Shown here: one piece after another, positions 28,672-34,597 of the stretch
Layout of the letters: each line of letters starts with the position of its first letter
Numbering within the stretch: position 1 is the first letter of the stretch
Assembly (NCBI GenBank): GCA_964505065.1
Contig: CAZDGF010000002.1
Coordinates: forward strand, 1-64,000
DNA: 64,000 bases
Direction of reading: 5' to 3'
Source: JABMMZ01 sp964505065
GTDB lineage: Bacteria > Bacteroidota > Bacteroidia > NS11-12g > UBA955
Program-made: the position numbers and the translations under genes
Notes under the pieces: generated by a model
Database searches by the model: none
What the model saw: only the letters and a program-made list of their open reading frames with translations
Told to the model about the DNA's origin: nothing

Positions 28672-29067
28672 TTATCTGCATAGTTCACTTTTGTTTTGTT
28701 TAGTTTCAATTAATTCAACTTGTGCATTAGAAAAAATATAGGCTAAAGGGTAATAGCTATCTTCATTTTCTTTGGGTTCGGTCTGTTCTGCTTTAGGTTC
28801 TGTTTCATTGGTTTTATCATCTTTGTTATTAAGAATTGGAGTACCCCATATCAAAAAAGCCTTTTCGCCTAATTTAACTTGGTACCCATTGTTTCGCCAA
28901 CTGACATAACTATGAAACTCTTTGTGAGTATCGTTTCTGTATGAGTTAATTAATCCCTCATTGATAGATGATATAGCCCCCATTTGTATTAAAGCTTTTA
29001 GTGGGGTGGACATTGCTTGTAGCAATTTTCTTTTTTCCTTTGTGGAAATATTTGTGTTATTTTGCAT
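28672..29067 (-). CDS. ArdC N-terminal-like (ssDNA-binding/antirestriction-related) protein
   Basis: A 131-aa protein. The segment SYVSWRNNGYQVKLGEKAFLIWGTP matches the W-x(n)-GxxVrkGEka-x-hhxW pattern of the ArdC N-terminal single-strand-DNA-binding domain found on conjugative elements. The protease domain of full ArdC is missing, replaced by a Lys/Glu/Pro-rich linker and a short C-terminus. A role in protecting incoming single-stranded DNA is plausible. It might instead be a truncated relative. Confidence 0.65.
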   Translation of the reverse strand: MQNNTNISTKEKRKLLQAMSTPLKALIQMGAISSINEGLINSYRNDTHKEFHSYVSWRNNGYQVKLGEKAFLIWGTPILNNKDDKTNETEPKAEQTEPKENEDSYYPLAYIFSNAQVELIETKQNKSELCR

Positions 29068-29114
29068 GGTAATTGTTTTTTTGTAGTCAGATATAAAAAA
29101 TGAATTAAGACAAT

Positions 29115-29148
29115 AAAATAACCCACACCTTCGCGTGTGGGTTATTTT
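29115..29148. terminator. Strong terminator hairpin after the 131-aa gene
   Basis: Perfect 14-bp arms AAAATAACCCACAC (29115-29128) and GTGTGGGTTATTTT (29135-29148) with loop CTTCGC. It lies 19 bp past the stop of the 29167-29562 gene. Confidence 0.85.
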
Positions 29149-29166
29149 TGTTAGAAAAGGCTTAGT

Positions 29167-29562
29167 CTAAAATTGAGCTTCTAAAATTTCAACTTCAAGC
29201 TGCTTGGTTCTGGTTTCAATTTCTGAAATTAGGAACACCCGCACTCTCTCAAGGAGCGTAGGGTTCTTAATATCATAATTCCCTTTCTCGGTTTGTAGCC
29301 AAATTCCATCTAACCCTTTTTTGTTTTCATCAAAAGGGTTTATGGGAGTTGGAACTTGGAAACTCTCAAGTGTATCTTTGTGCAACTGGAGAGTTGCCCT
29401 TTGATTCACTTTTTGATTTAATACCCCATAAACTTGCAATCTTTTTTGCAAATCATTTTGAGTATTTTTGATTTCAACAGCCATTTTGTCGACTGGATTG
29501 GTTTTCGGTGTAGTTTCGGCACCTGGTGCCTCGGCTACTTTTGCAGTTTTTTGTTGTGTCAT
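29167..29562 (-). CDS. Hypothetical protein of the mobile element
   Basis: A 131-aa protein with an Ala/Lys/Pro/Thr-rich disordered N-terminus (KVAEAPGAETTPKTNPVDKM), a coiled helical segment (DLQKRLQVYGVLNQKVNQ), a central DGIWLQTEKGNYDIKNPTLL motif, and a final helix (FLISEIETRTKQLEVEIL). Family not recognised. It is a single-gene transcript with its own candidate promoter and a strong terminator. Co-occurrence with relaxase and ArdC-like genes suggests DNA-transfer accessory or regulatory work. Confidence 0.72.
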   Translation of the reverse strand: MTQQKTAKVAEAPGAETTPKTNPVDKMAVEIKNTQNDLQKRLQVYGVLNQKVNQRATLQLHKDTLESFQVPTPINPFDENKKGLDGIWLQTEKGNYDIKNPTLLERVRVFLISEIETRTKQLEVEILEAQF

Positions 29563-29585
29563 ATATTTGATTATTTAAGACAATA

Positions 29586-29617
29586 CAAAAATACAAAATA
29601 GTACATAAACTACTCAA
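29586..29617 (-). promoter_or_regulatory. Candidate promoter for the 131-aa gene
   Basis: On the minus strand TATTTTTG (29593-29586) fits TAnnTTTG, with TTG (29617-29615) 21 bp upstream. The start codon is 24 bp downstream. Further upstream (29620-29680) lie CGTTTATAAACG and AACTTTTT-GAT-AAAAAGTT (29662-29680), operator-like palindromes. The rest of 29620-29840 has no supported gene. Confidence 0.5.
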
Positions 29618-29841
29618 TATTAAGCGTTTATAAACGAAAGTAAGTGTTTAATTATAAAAATAACTTTTTGATAAAAAGTTAGCAAAAATTGGAGGTAGAA
29701 ACAGAGATTATTTATTTAAAAATGTTTGTTTCTGTTGTTTTTTATTCAACTGTCAAAAGTTGTGTTTGAATTCTAAAATTTCTGTAGTTTGAAAGTTTTA
29801 ATTAAGCCGAAAAAAGGGTATTAAAATTAAATTTAAAAAGA

Positions 29842-30135
29842 CTATAAATCTCGTTCAAGTTCCCTATCTTCATTATCTCTTTGACGTATTTCTCTTAGTT
29901 CATCCAACTGATTATTTTTAGAAATATTCAAATCTTTATTTTTTTCATTATAGAATTGCTCTAATCCGAGTATAATTCCTGAAATAGGTTTAAAGTTATC
30001 ATCTTCCTTATTTCTCTCTACTTCTGGTCTATTCGTTTTAAGAAATTCTTCACTGATATAAGGAAAATTGTTGCCAAAAATATAACCAATATTAAAGTTC
30101 TTTACAAATTCGTCATCTAGTTTATCATGTTCCAT
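29842..30135 (-). CDS. Hypothetical acidic protein next to excisionase-like gene
   Basis: A 97-aa protein rich in Asp/Glu/Asn (MEHDKLDDEFVKNFNIGYIF), with a charged C-terminus of Arg/Glu/Asp repeats. Family not recognised. It begins 3 bp after the HTH gene stop, so the two are translated together. It could modulate that DNA-binding protein, or act with it as an antitoxin-like or excision pair. Confidence 0.65.
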   Translation of the reverse strand: MEHDKLDDEFVKNFNIGYIFGNNFPYISEEFLKTNRPEVERNKEDDNFKPISGIILGLEQFYNEKNKDLNISKNNQLDELREIRQRDNEDRELERDL

Positions 30136-30138
30136 AAT

Positions 30139-30405
30139 TTAAAAGGTTTCTTTAGCGTTTTTTTCTAAGTATTCTATGAGACTAGGTTTGTAGTATAAAA
30201 TCACTTTTCTACTTGGTTGTGAGAAGCGGATTAGTCCTTCATTCCGCAAATTCTGCAAGGTGCTTTTCTTTATACCTAACAATGTCATGGCAGCTTCACC
30301 ATCTATCCAGTCCATTTGCTGGCTACTGTCCTCTAATTTGAGTTTTGCAACTACATCTTTAACCAATTGGTAAAATGCGGCATCTTCTAAACAAATTACT
30401 TGCAT
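30139..30405 (-). CDS. Excisionase-like helix-turn-helix protein (HTH_17)
   Basis: An 88-aa protein. The DNA-binding domain is DWIDGEAAMTLLGIKKSTLQ then NLRNEGLIRFSQPSRKVILY, the MerR-like winged HTH found in Bacteroidetes conjugative and mobilizable elements, where it acts as excisionase or regulator. It is the gene nearest the tRNA-Leu end of the element, the usual place for integrase/excisionase genes, but no integrase accompanies it. TATCTTTG (30417-30410) lies 5 bp before the ATG, so transcription may be leaderless. Confidence 0.85.
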   Translation of the reverse strand: MQVICLEDAAFYQLVKDVVAKLKLEDSSQQMDWIDGEAAMTLLGIKKSTLQNLRNEGLIRFSQPSRKVILYYKPSLIEYLEKNAKETF

Positions 30406-30466
30406 AGGTCAAAGATATTTATAATTAATTATATTTGAAAATAGTTCTTTTGAGATAAAACCTATT

Positions 30467-30487
30467 TGTTGTACCTATGTTGTACCT
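30467..30487. repeat. Tandem TGTTGTACCT repeats at element-tRNA junction
   Basis: TGTTGTACCT occurs at 30467-30476 and 30478-30487, 11 bp apart (one helical turn), between the excisionase-like gene and the tRNA terminator. The position suits recombinase or excisionase arm sites, or the edge of the element. Confidence 0.4.
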
Positions 30488-30491
30488 GAAT

Positions 30492-30523
30492 AAAAAAAGC
30501 CAACTTATTAAAAGTCAGCTTTT
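30492..30523 (-). terminator. Terminator of the tRNA transcript
   Basis: On the minus strand AAAAGC (30523-30518) pairs with GCTTTT (30500-30495), with inner ACTT/AAGT, followed by a run of seven T. It begins 8 bp past the tRNA-Leu 3' end, so chromosomal DNA probably extends at least to about 30490. Confidence 0.7.
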
Positions 30524-30530
30524 CTTAGAG

Positions 30531-30614
30531 TACCCAGAGCGGGACTTGAACCCGCACAGCCGTGAAGCCACAGGATTTTAAGTCCTGCGTGTCTACCGAT
30601 TCCACCATCTGGGC
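30531..30614 (-). tRNA. tRNA-Leu (anticodon TAA)
   Basis: 84 nt, from 5' GCCCAGA to TCTGGGT plus discriminator A. The anticodon arm reads CAGGACTTAAAATCCTG, so the anticodon is TAA. A long variable arm and the T arm GCGGGTTCAAGTCCCGC are present. No CCA is encoded. It lies 3' of tRNA-Gly in one transcript. Its 3' end faces the mobile element, a common integration arrangement. Confidence 0.95.
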
Positions 30615-30664
30615 AAAAAGGGTGTTAAATTAAAAAAGCCCAAATATGGGCTTTTAACCTTTTG

Positions 30665-30737
30665 AGCGAGAAACGAGGTTCGAACTCGCGACCTCAACCT
30701 TGGCAAGGTTGCGCTCTACCAACTGAGCTATTCTCGC
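30665..30737 (-). tRNA. tRNA-Gly (anticodon GCC)
   Basis: 73 nt: acceptor GCGAGAA/TTCTCGC, D arm with AGCTCAGTTGGTAGAGC, anticodon arm CAACCTTGCCAAGGTTG (anticodon GCC), T arm GCGAGTTCGAACCTCGT. First of the two tRNAs in the transcript. Confidence 0.95.
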
Positions 30738-30771
30738 ATTATTTTTAGAACTTTTCCTCCTAAAAGGGCTG

Positions 30772-30804
30772 CAAATATAAATTTATTTTTATTTTTACAC
30801 CAAA
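30772..30804 (-). promoter_or_regulatory. Promoter of the tRNA-Gly/tRNA-Leu operon
   Basis: Minus-strand TATATTTG (30779-30772) and TTTG (30804-30801) are 21 bp apart, matching the Bacteroidetes consensus. The tRNA-Gly 5' end is 35 bp downstream of the -7 box. Confidence 0.7.
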
Positions 30805-30826
30805 TTATTTTTAAAATTTTTTAAAT

Positions 30827-31954
30827 ATGAAACATCTACTATCCTATTGGGAAAAAAGCATTCTTCTAAAAACCTTTGATTTTATTGTACTTGGAGGGGG
30901 TATTATTGGCAAACAAATTGCAATAAAAATTAAAGAAAAATATCCAAATGCCAGATTAGCCATTGTAGATAAAAGTCCACTTTCTTATGGTGCAAGTACC
31001 CGAAATGCAGGTTTTGTTTGTTTTGGGAGCGTTAGCGAAATAATTGACGATTTTACACTTTCGCCCCAAAAAGATGTTTTAGCACTTGCCCATAAACGCC
31101 TTAAAGGTATTAGAGATTTGATAAATACCTTTGGTGCTGAAAATATTGGCTATAGAAATACAGGGAGTTATGAAATTTTTGAAAAAATGGATACAACATT
31201 TTATGATAAAACCCTTTCAGAAATGGAATCAATTAACTATTTGCTTGAAAATGAAACAGGATTGAAAAATATTTTTACATCTAAAGAAACCTATAATTTA
31301 GATATGAATGTTTTAGAAAAATGTATTTTCAATCCTTATGAGGGTATGTTGAACTCTGGCATGTTGAATGAAACCATTAATGCAAAAGCACATAATAGCG
31401 GGGCAATACCCATGTATGGCTTAAATGTTAGCAATATTCAACATTTGGATAATGGCTATACTTTAGAAACCGAACAAGGCATTAGTTTAAATTGCAATCA
31501 ACTGATATTGGCTACCAATGCTTTTACAAAAACACTTGTGCCAGAAATTGATGTGGTGCCAGCAAGAGGGCAAATAATTTTAACCAAACCAATGGCTAAT
31601 ATTCCTTTTGATGGTATTTTTCATGCAGATAAAGGTTATATATATTTTAGAAATATAGACAACAGAATTCTTTTGGGTGGGGGGCGCAATTATTTTAAAC
31701 AGCAAGAAGAAACATTTGATTTTACTGGTTCGGAGGAATTAAAAAACCATTTAATTCAATATTTAAAACAAATTATTTTGCCCAATACCCCATTTGAAAT
31801 AGATATGCACTGGAGTGGCATAATGGCTATGGGTAAAGAAAAATTGCCCATTGTAAAACGCCAAAATGAACATTTAATATTGTGTGTAAGAATGAGTGGA
31901 ATGGGTGTTGCACTTGGACCAATAGTAAGTAGCGAGGTTTTAGAATTGATGTAA
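30827..31954 (+). CDS. FAD-dependent oxidoreductase (DAO family)
   Basis: A 375-aa protein. An N-terminal dinucleotide-binding motif FIVLGGGIIGKQIA (GxGxxG) is followed by an acidic strand end IVDKSPLSYGASTRNAGFVC, typical of the D-amino-acid oxidase/glycine oxidase family (substrate oxidised with flavin reduction). A C-terminal FAD-contact region reads HWSGIMAMGKEKLPIVKR and MSGMGVALGPIVSSEVLEL. Substrate cannot be told. Cytosolic. It may be the first gene of a unit with the NmrA-like and GT9 genes. Confidence 0.9.
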   Translation: MKHLLSYWEKSILLKTFDFIVLGGGIIGKQIAIKIKEKYPNARLAIVDKSPLSYGASTRNAGFVCFGSVSEIIDDFTLSPQKDVLALAHKRLKGIRDLINTFGAENIGYRNTGSYEIFEKMDTTFYDKTLSEMESINYLLENETGLKNIFTSKETYNLDMNVLEKCIFNPYEGMLNSGMLNETINAKAHNSGAIPMYGLNVSNIQHLDNGYTLETEQGISLNCNQLILATNAFTKTLVPEIDVVPARGQIILTKPMANIPFDGIFHADKGYIYFRNIDNRILLGGGRNYFKQQEETFDFTGSEELKNHLIQYLKQIILPNTPFEIDMHWSGIMAMGKEKLPIVKRQNEHLILCVRMSGMGVALGPIVSSEVLELM

Positions 31955-32019
31955 AAGAAATTTCTAAAAAAACTTAATCTGCATTTAATATCATTATTGT
32001 ATTTTTACCGCTTTAAATT

Positions 32020-32889
32020 ATGGTAAAAAATATCGCTGTATTTTCTTCAATTAGTTTTACAAATCTATTGGTGGTAAAAGCCCTGTCTGATGCAGGTTTT
32101 AATGTTTCTGTAATGGATACAGATACAGCCAATGCAAAAAATATTTATCCTGAAAATACAAACATTGTAGAAGGAAACGCTCGTTATCATTACGATTTGA
32201 AACGTTTTTTGGCTACACAAGATGCCGTTTATTGCAGTTTTAATACTGGAATGGAAGATGAAAACGATTACCATAACGAAACGGATTTATTAAGAGAAAT
32301 TATCAACGCAAGTTTGGAAAGTGGCATAAAGCGCATAGCCTTACACTCCTCAATTGTGCAAAATTATCAAGGCGAAAATGGCTTTGATTGGTGGGCTTTT
32401 GACATTAAAAATGAAGCAGTAAATTATGTGCGAGATTGCGGCATTCCGTTTACTATTTTAAATACTAGCAGTTTTATGGAAAGCATAGTGCATGGGCATT
32501 TAAAGGGTAAAGTAATACAAATATTTGGCGAAGCAAGTTTTCCGCAGTATTATATCAGTGCGCAAGATTATGCCAATATGTTGATTTCTTCATTTAAAAA
32601 ATTAGGTACAGAAGACAGAGAATATAATATACAAGGCTTAAATTGCTATAAACCAGTAGAAGCAGCCACAATATTTACTCGCAATTATACCAAAGAAAAA
32701 CTGCGTATAAAAGTTTTAAATATGGCTTGGGTTAAATTTAGGGCTTTTTTTAGCAAACGTATGCAGTACAATGCCAATTTGATGACGGCTATAAACAATT
32801 ACAATGAAATATTTAATGGCGAACAAGCTTGGGCAGAGCATGGGAAGCCCCAAATTACCATTGCTGAATATGCTAAAAATTTAGCTTAA
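32020..32889 (+). CDS. NmrA-like Rossmann-fold protein with degenerate nucleotide loop
   Basis: A 289-aa protein. The alternating beta-alpha pattern fits NmrA/atypical SDR proteins: KNIAVFSSISFTNLLVVKAL, NIVEGNARYHYDLKRFLA, KRIALHSSI, FTILNTSSFMESI and a C-terminal helical lid. The first loop should be GxxGxxG but reads SSISFTN, with no glycines. So it may not bind NAD(P) in the usual way; it may be a sensor or bind another ligand. It lies 66 bp after the oxidoreductase and 9 bp before the glycosyltransferase gene. Confidence 0.8.
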   Translation: MVKNIAVFSSISFTNLLVVKALSDAGFNVSVMDTDTANAKNIYPENTNIVEGNARYHYDLKRFLATQDAVYCSFNTGMEDENDYHNETDLLREIINASLESGIKRIALHSSIVQNYQGENGFDWWAFDIKNEAVNYVRDCGIPFTILNTSSFMESIVHGHLKGKVIQIFGEASFPQYYISAQDYANMLISSFKKLGTEDREYNIQGLNCYKPVEAATIFTRNYTKEKLRIKVLNMAWVKFRAFFSKRMQYNANLMTAINNYNEIFNGEQAWAEHGKPQITIAEYAKNLA

Positions 32890-32897
32890 AACACAAA

Positions 32898-34064
32898 ATG
32901 CTTACAAGGCTAAAAATATGGTTTTCTATTGTTTTTCAAAAAATAAAACAGCCGCTAAAACGCAGTAAAATAAAGCAGTTTTTAAACAAAGAAAGTGAAG
33001 TAATTTTAGATTTACCTATTATTTCACTCCCTAAAAAAGGCACTTTAATAGTAAAAACAGATGATATTGGCGATTATTTAGTATGGCAACATACTTGGCA
33101 ATATTATAAAACAAATTGCACAGAGCCTCTTTATTTTGTTGGCAATAGCGTTTGGCAACCATTGTTTGAAAAACTGAATTTACAAACAGAAAATACATTT
33201 TGGATAGATAAAAAACAATGGGGCAATACGGAATACCGCCAATTTTGGTATAAAAAAATAAGACTCTTAAATGTAGAAACTGCTATTACACCGCTTTTTA
33301 CAAGAAATAACCAATTAGATGATTTATTGATTTTAGCCAGCAATGCCAATAAAACCATTGGTTGGCAAAACACAAATGAACTGCACAAACTTAAAATTTT
33401 TAAGCACCAAATAGCAAGTAAAACCATTAGCCAAATAGAATATTTTAGAAATATTGAATTTGTAAACCAAGTGTTTAATTTGAAAATTCCTTATGAGATA
33501 AAGCCCATAGTTCCTTTGGAGGCTAGGGAAAATACATTACTTTTATTTCCTGTGGCTAATTCAAAAAGCAGATGTTGGGCTGTTGAAAATTATATTCAAC
33601 TGCTCCAAAAAATTGAATCAAAATTTAATGCAATCTATTTAATGGGAGGGACGGATAGTGTTGATACCAATTCACAAATTGAGACTGCCTTAAATCTTGA
33701 AAAAATAAAAAATTATAGCCGTAAAACCTCCCTTTTAGAAACCATTGAAATGGTTAATAAAAGTAGGCTTGTTATATGCCCGGATACAGCAGCTTTGCAT
33801 ATAGCTGTGCTTACTAATACGCCTGCTATTGCTATATCCAATGGCTCCAATGCTTTGCGTTTTGTAAACTACCCCAAAGGTGTACAAGCCATTTATCCGC
33901 CTTATTTTAAATTGAACCCTTATAAAGAAAAAACCTTTTACAGTAGAAGTGAAATAGGTACTATAAAAGTGGAAGAAGTGGCGATTCTTTTTCACAATGG
34001 TTCAGATTTTGAAAACAGCGTTATTCTGCATCCCGCACGTGCGGGAGGCTTTGCAAAATTATAG
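32898..34064 (+). CDS. Glycosyltransferase family 9 (heptosyltransferase-like)
   Basis: A 388-aa protein. The N-terminal domain has a LIVKTDDIGDYLVWQHTW loop (the usual GT9 form is xxxGDxlxxxP). The C-terminal nucleotide-sugar domain has LLLFPVANSKSRCWAVENY, then LMGGTDS and LVICPDTAALHIAVLTNTPA (GT9 motif D-sg-hxHlA). It transfers a sugar (heptose or similar) to lipopolysaccharide core at the inner membrane's cytosolic face. The last 10 residues (HPARAGGFAKL) are encoded by a repeat sequence, so the native C-terminus was probably altered by repeat insertion. Confidence 0.85.
   Translation: MLTRLKIWFSIVFQKIKQPLKRSKIKQFLNKESEVILDLPIISLPKKGTLIVKTDDIGDYLVWQHTWQYYKTNCTEPLYFVGNSVWQPLFEKLNLQTENTFWIDKKQWGNTEYRQFWYKKIRLLNVETAITPLFTRNNQLDDLLILASNANKTIGWQNTNELHKLKIFKHQIASKTISQIEYFRNIEFVNQVFNLKIPYEIKPIVPLEARENTLLLFPVANSKSRCWAVENYIQLLQKIESKFNAIYLMGGTDSVDTNSQIETALNLEKIKNYSRKTSLLETIEMVNKSRLVICPDTAALHIAVLTNTPAIAISNGSNALRFVNYPKGVQAIYPPYFKLNPYKEKTFYSRSEIGTIKVEEVAILFHNGSDFENSVILHPARAGGFAKL
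34031..34046. repeat. TCCCGCACGTGCGGGA palindrome (REP-like)
   Basis: A perfect 16-bp GC-rich palindrome in AT-rich surroundings, inside the 3' end of the GT9 gene and immediately before the next repeat pair. Confidence 0.7.
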
Positions 34065-34069
34065 AGAAC

Positions 34070-34148
34070 AATTTCACGAAACGAAGTGTAGTAATCTTAA
34101 ATTTATTAAGATTCTGCACAATTTCATGGAGCGTAGCGGAATAATCTT
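34070..34148. repeat. Two 29-bp direct repeats of a dispersed REP-like family
   Basis: Copies at 34070-34098 and 34120-34148, 50 bp apart, share AATTTCAyG-A-CG-AG-G-A-TAATCTT. The TTTCa(c/t)G...AATCTT form recalls the dispersed ATTTCGACGAA...GAAATCT repeats common in Bacteroidetes genomes. AATCTTAA/TTAAGATT (34093-34114) forms a stem between them. Confidence 0.6.
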
Positions 34149-34597
34149 TTTTCAGAGCAAAAAAGTTCAGAATTACAAAAGTTAAAAAAAAGTTAAAAAT
34201 TTATTCTGTAATTAAATACAGGATATAGACCTAATTGGTATTGGGTTATAATTTTATTTCTTTTAACCCAAATTCAGCAATAGAATTGCTGAATCGAATA
34301 ACAAATTTCAAATCATGTTTTTACAAAACATAATTGCAATTTTTAAATCGGGGTTAAGCCCAACTAAATCAAATAGTTCAATTTTTCAAATTTCCTATTG
34401 ATTAATTTGGGTTAAACTAATCGTATGTCCGTATCGAACGTTTTATAAGCTTTTTTGCTTTTTTTGTCATATAAATCAACGGTACGAAATATTTCAATTC
34501 AATGTTTGACATCATATTTTCAGGCTTAATTGGTTATAAGACCAACAAAGACAAAAATTTTAACACATTGAGCTTATTGAAGTTTTTTTGACTTTTT
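34149..34597. other. Intergenic region with hairpins, no gene seen
   Basis: Two perfect hairpins: TTGGGTTA (34241-34248)/TAACCCAA (34264-34271) and TTCAGCAAT-AGA-ATTGCTGAA (34273-34293). GGGTTAA also recurs near 34361 and 34408. The rest is AT-rich without a supported gene. The hairpins may end the convergent GT9 and mutS transcripts. Confidence 0.55.

Noticed and set aside
20600..30530. CRISPR array or cas genes in the mobile element
   Set aside because: The repeats found are palindromes or short phased motifs, not regularly spaced 24-40-bp repeats with unique spacers; no cas-like proteins were seen.
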